A stretch of 64,000 nt of DNA from CALMEC01 sp964628685. Lineage in GTDB: Bacteria > Actinomycetota > Thermoleophilia > Miltoncostaeales > Miltoncostaeaceae. This document shows, piece by piece, positions 48,446 through 57,798 of this stretch. The translations under genes were made by a program, and so were the position numbers. The DNA is taken from assembly GCA_964628685.1 (NCBI GenBank), contig CAZVNM010000001.1:496001-560000 (forward strand), read 5' to 3'. Below the pieces are notes generated by a model. That model searched no databases and was not told where the DNA came from. It saw nothing but the letters and a program-made list of their open reading frames with translations. Every line of letters starts with the position of its first letter. Positions within the stretch are counted from its first letter, which is position 1.

Positions 48446-48916
48446 TCACCGCGAACCGTCGACGACCAGGTGCGCGATCAGGTGGTCGCGCACCGCCTGC
48501 AATTGGGCGTCGCCGCTCTGATCGGCGTGGTCCATCAGGTTGGGCGGTCCGGGCCACGCCCCGTCCTGCCAACGCAGATCGGCGAACTCCACCGCATCCT
48601 CGTAACGCGGCACGACGTGGAAGTGCACGTGGGGGTCGACCATCATCAGCATCAGGTAGTTGATGCGCGAGTAGGCGAACGCGGCCCGCAGCGTCGCCTC
48701 GACGACCCCGATCATCCGCAACAGGTCCGCACCCTCATCGGGTGTGAGGTCGCCGAACGCCTCGCAGTCGCGGTTGGCCGACAGGACGCCGGCCCCGATC
48801 GTCGTCTGGACCGGTCGCACCGACCACGTCCAGGCCTCCGAGGCGTGGACCGTCAGCGCGTCAACCCTGAATTTCTCTCGAAAGGCGGCGATGCCGCCCC
48901 CGTCCGCGTCGACCAT
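48446..48916 (-). CDS. HIT-family nucleotide hydrolase/transferase
   Basis: A 156-residue protein. The catalytic triad motif is HVHFHVVPRY (His-x-His-x-His-x-x), preceded by INYLMLMMVDP. HIT proteins cleave or transfer nucleotidyl groups such as AMP-lysine, Ap4A or ADP derivatives. The region FRVDALTVHASEAWTWSVRPVQTTIGAGVLSANRD is typical of bacterial HIT proteins annotated as diadenosine polyphosphate hydrolases. ATG 48916 has GGAGGG upstream. Confidence 0.88.
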   Translation of the reverse strand: MVDADGGGIAAFREKFRVDALTVHASEAWTWSVRPVQTTIGAGVLSANRDCEAFGDLTPDEGADLLRMIGVVEATLRAAFAYSRINYLMLMMVDPHVHFHVVPRYEDAVEFADLRWQDGAWPGPPNLMDHADQSGDAQLQAVRDHLIAHLVVDGSR

Positions 48917-49004
48917 CGCGCACCCTCCGGCTGGGAATCGCCTCCAACCCTAGCACCGGGTTGCGGGACGAGCGTCACCACGTCGGGGCGGGTCGCGGTG
49001 ACGG

Positions 49005-49472
49005 TCAGCCACCCCGACGGTCGGCGAAGAACCGCCGCAGGAGATCCTGCGACTCGCCGGCGAGGACACCCGACGTGACGTCCACGCGGTTGAGAAGCCC
49101 CGGGTGTCGCAGCAGATCGAGCACCGACCCGGCGGCACCCACCTTGTGGTCGGGTGCCCCGAATACGACGCGTTCCACCCGCGCCTGTTGGATGGCGCCC
49201 GCGCACATGGGACACGGCTCGAGCGTGCAGTAGAGCTCGGTGCCGATGAGCCGCCAGCCACGCAGGGTGAGCGCGGCCTCGCGCAGCGCCAGGCACTCCG
49301 CGTGCGCGGTCGGGTCCGAGCGCAGCTCGCGCTCGTTGCCGGCCGCGCCCAGCACCTCGTCCCCGCGCACGACCACGGCGCCGATGGGAACGTCGTCGTG
49401 CCGCGCGGCCGCCTCCGCCCGTTCGAGGGCAAGGCGCATGAAGCGCTCGTCCCGCGCCGGATCGCGAACCAT
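49005..49472 (-). CDS. tadA: tRNA-specific adenosine deaminase
   Basis: A 155-residue protein. It converts A34 to inosine in tRNA-Arg(ACG), letting it read CGU, CGC and CGA. TAHAE supplies the zinc-ligand His and catalytic Glu; PCPMCAGA supplies the zinc cysteines. VPIGAVVVRGDEVLG and the C-terminal helix are typical. Its substrate tRNA-Arg(ACG) lies at 57305. A TACGCT box ends 7 bases before the ATG, suggesting a leaderless message. Confidence 0.95.
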   Translation of the reverse strand: MVRDPARDERFMRLALERAEAAARHDDVPIGAVVVRGDEVLGAAGNERELRSDPTAHAECLALREAALTLRGWRLIGTELYCTLEPCPMCAGAIQQARVERVVFGAPDHKVGAAGSVLDLLRHPGLLNRVDVTSGVLAGESQDLLRRFFADRRGG

Positions 49473-49478
49473 GTGCCA

Positions 49479-49484
49479 AGCGTA
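49479..49484 (-). promoter_or_regulatory. -10 box TACGCT, leaderless tadA start
   Basis: Minus-strand TACGCT ends 7 bases before ATG 49472; no ribosome-binding site. Confidence 0.45.
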
Positions 49485-49511
49485 CCGACCGGCCCCGCCA
49501 TCGCCGTGGTG

Positions 49512-50561
49512 CTACAGCCAGTCCCACCGTCGAAACGCCGTGAAGAGCGCGCCGCCGATGATCACGATGATCGCCACGCTCAGCCACAGTCCCAGCGGCT
49601 CGGAGAACCCCGGGTACGGCACGTTCTGCCCGAACCAGCCGGTCACCGCGGTCGGCACGGCGATGATCGCGGCCCATCCGGCGAGCTTCTTCATGATCGT
49701 GTTGAGCCGTGTGTCGTTGATCGAGAGGTTGGTCTCGAAGAGCGACGTGACCATGTCGCGCAGCGACTCCGTCCACTCGGCGGCGCGCAGCACGTGGTCG
49801 TAGAGGTCGTCGTACCAGGCGTCCAGGGAGCCGCGGCGGCGCCCGCCGCCCGGGGCACGCGGGTCGTCGATGGTCGCCGGGTGGAGGCTTCCGTGGCGCA
49901 GCAGTGCGTTCACCACCTCGCGCATCGGAAGGACCACCCGTCGCAGCTCGACCAGGTCGCGTCGCAGCCCGTAGACGTCGCGCACGAACTCCCGGCCGGT
50001 GGGCGTCTCCTCGAACAGGATGTCCTCCAGGCGCTCCACCTCGTCGTCCAGGCGCTGGATCGTGTCGAAGTGACCATCGACCACGTGGTCCATGAGGCCG
50101 TGCACCAGGGCGCCGGCGCCCTCGACCAGGAGGTCCGGGTTCTCCTCCCACCGCCGCACGACGCGCGCCATGTCGAAGTCGTCGTCCAGCCGCAGGGTGA
50201 CCAGCAGGTTGGGCAGCACGAAGCCGGAGATGCGCGCCGGGCGCATCCGTCCCCGCCGGGCGTCGCGTGGGTCGACCGCGTCCAGCCGGGTCGCGTAGAC
50301 GGTGAAGAAGAGGTGCGAGTCGTGCCGGGTCACCTTTGCGCGCTCGAGCGGCGCCGTGGCGTCCTCGATCACGGTCGGCGCCAGGTGGAGGCGCTCGGCG
50401 AGGACGGCGAGCTCGTCCGGCTCGGGTCGCAGGAGATCGAACCAGACCAGCGCCCCGCGGTCATCCACCAGCGCCGCCAGCTCGGTGGCGCTGATGTCGT
50501 CGTCGATCAGACGCCCGTCACGCCACGCGCGACTCGCCACGACGCATCGCAGATCCTCCAT
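49512..50561 (-). CDS. corA: CorA-like divalent cation transporter
   Basis: About 349 residues. A long N-terminal cytoplasmic domain with extended helices (DGHFDTIQRLDDEVERLEDILFEE) leads to two C-terminal membrane segments. The signature between them reads GQNVPYPG, not GMN, as in many actinobacterial CorA proteins. CorA pentamers import Mg2+, Co2+ or Ni2+; a GQN or other variant can also mean a ZntB-like zinc role. ATG 50561 is preferred, with 50597 possible. Confidence 0.88.
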   Translation of the reverse strand: MEDLRCVVASRAWRDGRLIDDDISATELAALVDDRGALVWFDLLRPEPDELAVLAERLHLAPTVIEDATAPLERAKVTRHDSHLFFTVYATRLDAVDPRDARRGRMRPARISGFVLPNLLVTLRLDDDFDMARVVRRWEENPDLLVEGAGALVHGLMDHVVDGHFDTIQRLDDEVERLEDILFEETPTGREFVRDVYGLRRDLVELRRVVLPMREVVNALLRHGSLHPATIDDPRAPGGGRRRGSLDAWYDDLYDHVLRAAEWTESLRDMVTSLFETNLSINDTRLNTIMKKLAGWAAIIAVPTAVTGWFGQNVPYPGFSEPLGLWLSVAIIVIIGGALFTAFRRWDWL

Positions 50562-50627
50562 GTCCGCATGCTGGCACCGCACGCGGACATCGTCCACGTC
50601 GGCCGCCGGACGACCGCCTCCCCTGAT

Positions 50628-52160
50628 TCAGGACCGCGGGGTGCGGCGGGGTGTCCGATCGGTGGGCGGGCCGAGCAGGCCGACCCTGCGCGCCCGTTCG
50701 ACGCGCCGGCGACGCTCGTCCTCGCGTGCGCGCGCCTCGCGCTCCTTGGCGAACTCGGGCTTGATCGCCGACCCGCGGGGGACGTCGACCGCGGCCAACG
50801 GCAGACCGAACCTGTCGGTGCGGGGCGGTTCCGCCCTGCGGGCCGCGACGACGTTGCTCGATCGGACCGGCACGCGGATGGGACCTCCGCGTTCGGGTGG
50901 GCGGACCATCTCCGGACGCATCGCCACGACCTCGCTGGGAAACGCCTCGCCGCCGACCGCGTCGACCGTCACCAGCGCACCCGCCGGGACATGCTGGATG
51001 AGTCGGCGCCCGTGCGCCAGACCGACCGGCAAGACACGCTTGATCATCGATTCGGTCGCCGGCATGAGGCGCCCGTAGACGGTGTGGCCGCCGATGCCGT
51101 CCAGGGTGTCGCCCGGATGCAGGTCGCGCTTGGCGACCGCCGCGACCTCCGCGACGAAACGCGACGGCTCACCGGTGGACTCGCCCAGAAGGCCCGCCAT
51201 GATCACGCTCACCGGCGTCTCGAGCCCCAGGAGCTGGACCGGCCGGTAGATCGATGCGAAGCGGCCGGACGGGTCGGTTGCCAGACCGTAGCTGCGGAAG
51301 CACTGCGCCACGAACGGGTTGGACGCGGCGACGGTGACGAAGACCCCGAACCGCAGATCGTTCTCCACCGGATCGCCACCGCGCGTGAGGCTGGAGACCA
51401 CCTCGACCGTGCCCGCGTGATCGAGGACACCGCCGGCCGACCGCGGGACCAGGATCTGGGCCAGCCGCTCGGCGCCGCACGGCGGGTAGAGCAAACCGCG
51501 GTCCTGCGGCCTGAGTCCCGTCGCGTTCGCGACCGCCGCCATCTCCATCGCGGACTGCGTGCCGTCCACCATCGAGGTGAAGTTGCGCGCGTTGTATCCG
51601 CGCTGCTGGATCTCCTCCTCCGTGTAGTCGAAGAGCTCCCAGACCGTGTCCGGGGTGCGCTGGTGGTAGCCGTGGCGGTACATGGCCCCGCGACCCGCCG
51701 CCATGACGTCGAATCCACAGGCGCGGGCCCACTCCACCAGGTCGCAGATGAGCGCCGGCCGGTCGCCCTGCGCGAGCGTGCAGACCACACCGGCGGCGCG
51801 GGCGCGGCGCACGAGCTCCGGGCCGGCGAGCGTCGCCGCCGCGGCGTTTGCCATGACCACGTGGCACCCCTGGTCGATGGCGGCCACCGCGTGCGCCACG
51901 CCGTGGATGGGTGATCCGGTCGCCTCGACGACCACCTCCGGTCGCGCACCCAGCAGGACGTCGACCTCGTCGGTCACGAGGCCGGGATGGTCGATCTGCG
52001 CACGGTCGACCGCCTCGCGCGCCTTGATGCGGTCGGCGTCGGCGATCGCGACGATCTGCACGCCGGGCAGGCGCGCCAACTGCGCGAGCACCATCATCCC
52101 GAACGAGCCGACGCCGATGAGCGCGACGCGCAGCGAGCGGCCCTCCGCCCTGCGGGCCAT
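50628..52160 (-). CDS. NAD(P)-binding oxidoreductase with SAF domain (COG4091-like)
   Basis: About 510 residues. LRVALIGVGSFGMMVLAQLARLPGVQIVAIADAD is a Rossmann start. EVVVEATGSPIHGVAHAVAAIDQGCHVVMANA resembles homoserine dehydrogenase-like proteins. The C-terminal SAF-like domain (KRDLHPGDTLDGIGGHTVYGRLM, LIQHVPAGALVTVDAV) fits COG4091. One known branch of this family in Brucella acts as a DXR-like enzyme of isoprenoid synthesis; other activities are known, so function is open. The Arg-rich tail of about 90 residues is unusual. ATG 52160 has GAGGG upstream; ATG 52187 is possible. Confidence 0.75.
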   Translation of the reverse strand: MARRAEGRSLRVALIGVGSFGMMVLAQLARLPGVQIVAIADADRIKAREAVDRAQIDHPGLVTDEVDVLLGARPEVVVEATGSPIHGVAHAVAAIDQGCHVVMANAAAATLAGPELVRRARAAGVVCTLAQGDRPALICDLVEWARACGFDVMAAGRGAMYRHGYHQRTPDTVWELFDYTEEEIQQRGYNARNFTSMVDGTQSAMEMAAVANATGLRPQDRGLLYPPCGAERLAQILVPRSAGGVLDHAGTVEVVSSLTRGGDPVENDLRFGVFVTVAASNPFVAQCFRSYGLATDPSGRFASIYRPVQLLGLETPVSVIMAGLLGESTGEPSRFVAEVAAVAKRDLHPGDTLDGIGGHTVYGRLMPATESMIKRVLPVGLAHGRRLIQHVPAGALVTVDAVGGEAFPSEVVAMRPEMVRPPERGGPIRVPVRSSNVVAARRAEPPRTDRFGLPLAAVDVPRGSAIKPEFAKEREARAREDERRRRVERARRVGLLGPPTDRTPRRTPRS

Positions 52161-52430
52161 GAGGCCCTCGAGAGCGCGTCTCACCATGCGCCCGCCGTTC
52201 CACCGGCGGGGTCGACATCGGCGTGTGTGGGGGGAGGCAGTGGCCTCCTGGGTGTCGCGCGGCACATCATGGGGAACTCAGCCCTCGGCTCGGGTGGTGC
52301 GATCAACGTCGACCAAATTGGCGAGAAACTTGACAGTTCGCACGTTCCGGTCGCGCGTCCCCCGTGCCCGTGCCGACCGACCCATGCCCGTGATCCGAGG
52401 ATCGTGCGCCAGAATCGAGAACTGAGAGTG

Positions 52431-54287
52431 ATGTCGAGCGAGAAGGACAGGGCCGCGCGCCCACGACGTTCGCGTGCCGAACGCGAGCGCATCCGACGAC
52501 GCGCGCGCCGGCGCCGTCGCATGGCCATCGCCGGTGTGGGCGTCGTCGCCCTGCTCGGAGTCTGGTTCGCCAACACCCGAACCGACGCCATCCCCGACGA
52601 CGTGTCCATCGCCGGCGTCGACGTCGGCGGGCTCAGCGTCGAGGAGGCCCAGAAGCGGCTGCAGACCGACGTGCAGGGAAAGCTGCGCGAGCGCACGCTG
52701 CGCTTCACGACCCCGTCGCGGGAGGGCGCACTCATCACGATGGACGCGGCCGTCGTGTCGCCCGGCGCGGACGTGGCCGATGCGGTCGAGCAGGCGCGGT
52801 CATCGCGTGGACGGCTGGGGCGCATGCTCGCCCAGGTCGGTCTGGCGCGCCACCGCGATGTGCCCCTCCACTACCGGCTGCGCCCCGAGGGCGTGTCGAC
52901 GCTGGTCACCCAGGCCCAGACCGCGCTGGGGGCCGACCCCCACCCCGCCGGCGTCCGCGTGCAGGGTGACCGGGTCGTCGTGCTGCCGGCCCGGCCGGGG
53001 CGCCGGGTCGACCGTGCGGCGCTCCTCGCCGGGCTGCGGGACCTGCCCGAGACGATGGTGCTGCCGGTGGTCGACACGCCGCCCGTGCCCAACGACGCCG
53101 AGGCCGAGCGGGCCCGCGCGCTTGCCGAACGGGTGCGGGCCACACCCCGCGACGTGACCCTGGGCACCGCGACGGCCGTGCTCAATCAGCGGGTGCTCAC
53201 CCGCGCCCTGCGGTTCCCGACGGAGGGCAACCGCATCCGCGTGAAGCTCAACCCCGACATGCTGCGCTCCGCCCTCGTGAAGCCGCTCGGCGTCAACGAG
53301 CGCGTGCCGCGCGACGCGCGGTTTCGCGTGGACGGGCAGCGGGCGCGCATCGTCCCCGCACGCCCCGGCACGACGCTCGACGTCGCGGCCCTCGAGACCG
53401 CCATCGTCGGAAAGCCGGACACGGCGGCGGTGACCGCGGCGCTCATCCGGCCCGCCCCCGCGTTCACGACGGCCGACGCCCAGAAGCTGCGGATCCGCGA
53501 GAAGATCGCCGAGTTCACGACGCCCTACGAGTGCTGCCCGAACCGCGTGACCAACATCCGGATCGCCACCAAGCGGATCAACGCGATGATCATCCAGCCC
53601 GGCGGCCGCTTCTCGCTCAACGAGGCGCTCGGCGAACGCACCTCCGACAAGGGGTATGTGGAGGCACCGACCATCCACGGCGGCGAGCTGAAGGACTCCT
53701 ACGGCGGTGGCGTCAGCCAGGTCTCCACCACGCTCTTCAACGCCGCGTTCTTCGGCGGCATGGAGATCGTGGAGCACCAGCCCCACGGGTTCTGGATCAG
53801 CCGCTACCCGAGGGGCCGCGAGGCCACCATCAGCTGGGGGTCACCGGACATGGTCTTCCGCAACGACTGGGACGCCGGCGTGCTGATCGCCGCTCATGCC
53901 GGCAGCAACTCGATCACCGTGGCCCTCTACTCCTCCAAGCTCGGCCGGCGCGTCGAGAGCACCGACGGTGAGCCGACCGGGGTCCAGGAGCCCGAGACGA
54001 TCGAGCGCCGCAACGACACGCTGGAGCCCGGCGCCCGCGTGGTCAAGCAGTCGATGGGTCCGGCGGGCTTCTCGATCTCGTACACCCGCAAGGTGTTCGC
54101 GGGCGACAAACTGAAGCGCGACGAGACCTTCCGCTGGACCTACCGCCCCGAGAACGCGATCGTCGAGGTCGGACCACCGCTGCCCGACCCACCGCCCGCC
54201 GACACGCCGCAGGACGGCGGCCCCACCACCACGGGCGCCACCCCCGACGCGCCGGCACCCGCGACCGACACGGGCGCCTCCCCCTGA
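52431..54287 (+). CDS. VanW family protein with peptidoglycan-binding domains
   Basis: A 618-residue protein. A very basic cytoplasmic N-terminus (RRSRAERERIRRRARRRRR) and one membrane segment (AIAGVGVVALLGVWFA) anchor it. Two YoaR-like peptidoglycan-binding-4 domains (about 60-250 and 265-370) precede a VanW domain at about 375-510 (PYECCPNRVTNIRIATKRIN, SYGGGVSQVSTTLFNAAFFGG). A G5-like/Pro-Thr-rich tail ends it. VanW proteins occur in vancomycin-resistance clusters and in many wall loci, with biochemical role unproven. ATG 52431 follows GAGAG. Confidence 0.88.
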   Translation: MSSEKDRAARPRRSRAERERIRRRARRRRRMAIAGVGVVALLGVWFANTRTDAIPDDVSIAGVDVGGLSVEEAQKRLQTDVQGKLRERTLRFTTPSREGALITMDAAVVSPGADVADAVEQARSSRGRLGRMLAQVGLARHRDVPLHYRLRPEGVSTLVTQAQTALGADPHPAGVRVQGDRVVVLPARPGRRVDRAALLAGLRDLPETMVLPVVDTPPVPNDAEAERARALAERVRATPRDVTLGTATAVLNQRVLTRALRFPTEGNRIRVKLNPDMLRSALVKPLGVNERVPRDARFRVDGQRARIVPARPGTTLDVAALETAIVGKPDTAAVTAALIRPAPAFTTADAQKLRIREKIAEFTTPYECCPNRVTNIRIATKRINAMIIQPGGRFSLNEALGERTSDKGYVEAPTIHGGELKDSYGGGVSQVSTTLFNAAFFGGMEIVEHQPHGFWISRYPRGREATISWGSPDMVFRNDWDAGVLIAAHAGSNSITVALYSSKLGRRVESTDGEPTGVQEPETIERRNDTLEPGARVVKQSMGPAGFSISYTRKVFAGDKLKRDETFRWTYRPENAIVEVGPPLPDPPPADTPQDGGPTTTGATPDAPAPATDTGASP

Positions 54288-54335
54288 CCGAGGCCGGACC
54301 TGCTCGACCGCGACGGTCCCTAAAGTGGACGTGAC

Positions 54336-54974
54336 ATGCGAACCACCAGTCCACGGGAGGTGGGCCGCCAGGTCCACGAGCGACTCTTCGAGCTCTCCAT
54401 GCGGTGGCTCGACCTGCGCGGCTTTCGGCGCATTCGCCGTGAGCTGTGCGGTGACGTGCAGGGACGGGTGCTCGAGATCGGCGCGGGAAGCGGCGCAAAC
54501 CTGCCGCACTACGGCACCGATGTGACCACGCTCACGCTGGTCGAGCCGCACGAGGCGCGCACCGACCGCATGCACGCCAGGGTGCCGCGGCCCGCCGACG
54601 TCGAGCTGGCGGTGACCACCGCGGAGCGCCTGCCCTTCCCCGACGACACGTTCGACGAGGTGGTGAGCACCCTCGTGCTCTGCTCGGTGGACGACCTGGA
54701 CGGCACGCTCACCGAGGTCCATCGGGTGCTGCGTCCCGGCGGGGTCCTGCGTTTCGCCGAGCATGTGCGGTCGGACGACCCGCAGGAGGCCGAACGCCAG
54801 GACCGGCGCAGCCGGCTGTGGCGACGCTGCACGGGCGGGTGCCACCCCAACCGCGACACGGTGCGCGCCATCCAGGACGCCGGCTTCACGATCCGGGACC
54901 TGCGGCGCACCCACCTGCGGGGCGCGCCGCGCACGGTGCGACCGCTGGCGGTGGGAAGCGCGATCGCCCGGTGA
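54336..54974 (+). CDS. class I SAM-dependent methyltransferase (UbiE-like)
   Basis: A 212-residue protein. RVLEIGAGSGANLPHYG is motif I, LTLVEPHEARTDRM motif II, and LPFPDDTFDEVVSTLVLCSVDDLDGTLTEVHRVLRPGGVLRFAEHV contains motifs III-V. The C-terminal WRRCTGGCHPNRDTVRAIQDAGFTI is typical of membrane-lipid or thiol methyltransferases (METTL7-like). The substrate is unknown. Its stop overlaps the start of the MFS gene. A TAAAGT box lies 10 bases before the ATG. Confidence 0.85.
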   Translation: MRTTSPREVGRQVHERLFELSMRWLDLRGFRRIRRELCGDVQGRVLEIGAGSGANLPHYGTDVTTLTLVEPHEARTDRMHARVPRPADVELAVTTAERLPFPDDTFDEVVSTLVLCSVDDLDGTLTEVHRVLRPGGVLRFAEHVRSDDPQEAERQDRRSRLWRRCTGGCHPNRDTVRAIQDAGFTIRDLRRTHLRGAPRTVRPLAVGSAIAR

Positions 54975-56173
54975 CCGACGCTCGCGGGCGTCGGGGCATC
55001 CGCGGGCTGCCGGCGGGGGTCGTCGCACTCGGCTTCGTCAGCATGGCGATGGATGCGTCGTCCGAGCTGATCCACAGCCTGCTCCCCGTGTTCCTGGTGA
55101 GCGTGCTGGGTGCCGGGGCCATCTCGGTGGGGGTGATCGACGGCATCGCCGAGGCGACGGCATCGGTCGGCAAGGTCGTGAGCGGGGTGATCTCGGACCG
55201 CGTGGGGCGCAGACGCCCGCTCGTCCTCGCGGGATACGGTCTCGCGGCGCTCAGCAAGCCGCTCTTCCCGCTGGCGCAGGGCGCGGGAGCCGTGTTCACC
55301 GCGCGCTTCGTCGATCGCATCGGCAAGGGCATCCGCGGTGCGCCGCGCGATGCGCTCATCGCCGACATCACACCGGCCTCCATGCGCGGCGCCGCCTACG
55401 GACTCCGCCAGTCGATGGACACGGCGGGCGCCGTCATCGGACCGCTCGCCGCGGTCGCGCTGATGGCCGCACTGAACGACGACATCCGCGCCGTGATGTG
55501 GCTCTCGATCATCCCGGCGGTGATCGCCGTGATCCTCATCCTCACGTTGGTCCCCGAGCCCGAGATCGCCCCGCGGCGCACGGTGCGGCGCCTGGGCCTG
55601 GGGCGGGACGACCTGCGTGAGCTCAGCCGGCCGTTCTGGCTGGTGGTCGTCTTCGCCGCGGTGCTGACGCTCGCACGGTTCAGTGAGGCGTTCCTGCTCC
55701 TGCGGGCGGAGGACCTCGGGCTCGCGGTCCGCTGGGTGCCCGTCGTCCTCGTGGTGATGAACGTGACCTACACGCTCTCGTCGTACCCGTTCGGCCGCGC
55801 CGCCGACCGCATGAGCCGCGCATCCCTTCTCGCGACCGGCATCGTCCTTCTGATCGTCGCCGACGTCCTGCTCGCGATCGGCGACCGCGTCTGGCTGGCG
55901 CTCCTGGGTGCCGCCGTGTGGGGCGTGCACATGGGCGCGACCCAGGGGATCCTGTCGGCGATGGTGGCCGACCGTGCACCGGACGCGCTGCGGGCGACCG
56001 CGTTCGGCGTGTTCAACCTCGTGAGCGGCGCCGCCCTCCTTGCCGCGAGCCTCCTGGCGGGGGTGCTGTGGGAGTGGGCCGGTCCGGCGTGGACGTTCAT
56101 CGCCGGGGGCACGTTCGCCACGTTGGCGTTGGGCGGTCTGCTGGTGCTGCCGCGGCGGGTGCGGACGGCGTGA
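54971..56173 (+). CDS. MFS transporter
   Basis: A 400-residue protein with 12 hydrophobic segments. SDRVGRRRPLVLAGYGLAALSKPLFPLAQGAGAVFTARFVDRIGKGIRGAPRDALIADITPASMRGAAYGLRQSMDTAGAVIGPL carries the loop 2-3 motif and the DRxGKGxRxAPRDAxI signature of an MFS group found across bacteria, without a clear known substrate. GTG 54971 overlaps the methyltransferase stop, so the two are coupled; export of a methylated compound is a reasonable guess only. Confidence 0.88.
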   Translation: MTDARGRRGIRGLPAGVVALGFVSMAMDASSELIHSLLPVFLVSVLGAGAISVGVIDGIAEATASVGKVVSGVISDRVGRRRPLVLAGYGLAALSKPLFPLAQGAGAVFTARFVDRIGKGIRGAPRDALIADITPASMRGAAYGLRQSMDTAGAVIGPLAAVALMAALNDDIRAVMWLSIIPAVIAVILILTLVPEPEIAPRRTVRRLGLGRDDLRELSRPFWLVVVFAAVLTLARFSEAFLLLRAEDLGLAVRWVPVVLVVMNVTYTLSSYPFGRAADRMSRASLLATGIVLLIVADVLLAIGDRVWLALLGAAVWGVHMGATQGILSAMVADRAPDALRATAFGVFNLVSGAALLAASLLAGVLWEWAGPAWTFIAGGTFATLALGGLLVLPRRVRTA

Positions 56174-56222
56174 TCACCGGCGGCCGATCGGCGGCCGCAC
56201 GACCCGGATCCGGACGTGGGAA

Positions 56223-57212
56223 TCAGTCCGGGTCGGCGATGCGAATGACCGTCCGGCCGGTCACGCGTCCGTCGATGATGTCGCGACACGCGTCCGGCAG
56301 CTCGTCGAACCCGCGCGGGTGTCCGATGGCCGCCAGGTCCACCCGCAGGTCGTCCGCCATCCGTCGCCAGAGGTCCCGGCGCACGTCGTCGGCGAACCAC
56401 GTCGAGTTGACGCCCAGCAGGCTCACGCCCCGCAGGATGTACGGCATCACGGTCGTCGCGACCTTCACGCCGCCGGCGTTTCCGTAGGCGGCGATGGCGC
56501 CGCCGCGCCGGGTCGTCGACGCCAGCCACGCGAGCGTCTGGCCGCCCACCGAGTCCATGGCGGCCGCCCACGTCTCGGATTCGAGGACCCGCACCTCCGC
56601 GACGTCGGGTCGGGGTTCGATGGCGGACGCACCCAGCCGGCGCAGGAGGTCGTGGGCCCCGGCGGTGCCGGTGAACGCCACCACCTCGTAGCCCAGACCC
56701 GCCAGCATCGCGACCGCGAGGGTCCCGACCCCGCCGCTGGCACCGGTCACCGCCACCGGCCCGTCCCCGGGACGCAGACCGTTGTGCTCCAGCCGGTGGA
56801 TGGCGAGCGCCGCGGTAACGCCGGCCGTGCCCAGCACCATCGTCTCCTCGGGCGTGAGTCCGTCGGGCACGCGGATGGCCCAGTCGGCCGGCACCCGCAG
56901 GTACTCGGCGAAGCCGCCGTCGTGCGTCTCGGACAGGTCGAAGCCCGTGACCACCACCGGATCGCCCGCCGTGTGCGGCCCGGCATCCTGCACGACGACG
57001 CCCGCCGCATCGATCCCGCCGACCAGCGGCAGGCGGCGGGCGATGGGCGCGGTGCCGGTGGCGGCCAGCCCGTCCTTGTAGTTGAGGCTGCTGTGCGTGA
57101 CGCGCACGAGCAGGTCGCCGGCGCCCAGGTCGGCGACCGGCAGCTCGGTCATGACGCCGCGGACACCGTCATCGGTCTCCTGCAGCTGGTAGGCCCTCGC
57201 GACATCATCCAT
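56223..57212 (-). CDS. acuI: acrylyl-CoA reductase-type MDR oxidoreductase
   Basis: A 329-residue protein of the YhdH/AcuI group. SSLNYKDGLAATG and PIARRLPLVGGIDAAGVV are hallmark stretches; VTGASGGVGTLAVAMLAGLGYEVVAFTG is the NADPH-binding fold; no zinc ligands are present. AcuI reduces acrylyl-CoA to propionyl-CoA; the group also acts on other quinones and enones. A box-like CAGGGT ends 8 bases before ATG 57212. It converges with the MFS gene. Confidence 0.9.
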   Translation of the reverse strand: MDDVARAYQLQETDDGVRGVMTELPVADLGAGDLLVRVTHSSLNYKDGLAATGTAPIARRLPLVGGIDAAGVVVQDAGPHTAGDPVVVTGFDLSETHDGGFAEYLRVPADWAIRVPDGLTPEETMVLGTAGVTAALAIHRLEHNGLRPGDGPVAVTGASGGVGTLAVAMLAGLGYEVVAFTGTAGAHDLLRRLGASAIEPRPDVAEVRVLESETWAAAMDSVGGQTLAWLASTTRRGGAIAAYGNAGGVKVATTVMPYILRGVSLLGVNSTWFADDVRRDLWRRMADDLRVDLAAIGHPRGFDELPDACRDIIDGRVTGRTVIRIADPD

Positions 57213-57304
57213 GCCCGGGACCCTGGCACACGCAGCGGGTCGAACCCTCGGCGCGTGGGCCGGTCCGGACGCCGCGCGACGACCACCGGATCCGGCGAAG
57301 GAGG

Positions 57305-57378
57305 CGCGTCAGGCAGGATTCGAACCTGCGACCTTCGGTTTCGTAGACCGACGCTCTATCCGACTGAGCTACTGACGC
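57305..57378 (-). tRNA. tRNA-Arg (anticodon ACG)
   Basis: 74 bases. Acceptor GCGTCAG/CTGACGC, anticodon stem TCGGT/ACCGA with loop CTACGAA, T-loop TTCGAAT, discriminator G, no encoded CCA. A34 is the target of TadA, encoded at 49005. Confidence 0.95.
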
Positions 57379-57479
57379 ACAGACGGAACAGCGTACCAGA
57401 TCGACCTCCGCCCACGGGGTTATGGCCGGGGCCACCGGTGCCGATACCCTCTGTGAGTCACCTCACGTCCGAGAGAAAC

Positions 57480-57797
57480 GTGGAGCAGTCACTCGCCGTC
57501 ATCGTCGGGCTCGTCGTCGGCACCGCACTCGCCGTTGCCGTGGCGCTCCCCCTTCGCCGCAGGCTCCGCCGGTCGGGGCACAGCGACGCGCGGGCCCGGC
57601 GCTTGGCGCTCGCGTCACCGGAGGCGCGTCACCGCGCCGCGGTGGTCTCGGCGGTGTTCGCCGGCGTCGCGACCGTGGCCGCGTTGGCCGGTCAACCCGC
57701 ATGGGCCGGGATCATGACGATGGGCGTCGTGGTGCTGGGCGTCCAGTCGGTCACCGGTCTCGTGGCCGCGCGCGTCGGTCCGTCGCACCGCGACTGA
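57480..57797 (+). CDS. small membrane protein, unknown function
   Basis: A 105-residue protein. SLAVIVGLVVGTALAVAVALPL, AAVVSAVFAGVATVAALAG and IMTMGVVVLGVQSVTGLVAA are three hydrophobic segments; a basic stretch RRRLRRSGHSDARARRLAL follows the first. GTG 57480 has GAGAG five bases upstream; GTG 57453 is an alternative. It ends two bases before the convergent site-2 protease gene. I do not recognise a family. Confidence 0.65.
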   Translation: MEQSLAVIVGLVVGTALAVAVALPLRRRLRRSGHSDARARRLALASPEARHRAAVVSAVFAGVATVAALAGQPAWAGIMTMGVVVLGVQSVTGLVAARVGPSHRD

Positions 57798-57798
57798 C

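Noticed and set aside
49104..51914. A plus-strand open frame of over 900 codons across tadA, corA and the oxidoreductase.
   Set aside because: Antisense to three well-supported genes; low-complexity composition and no motifs.
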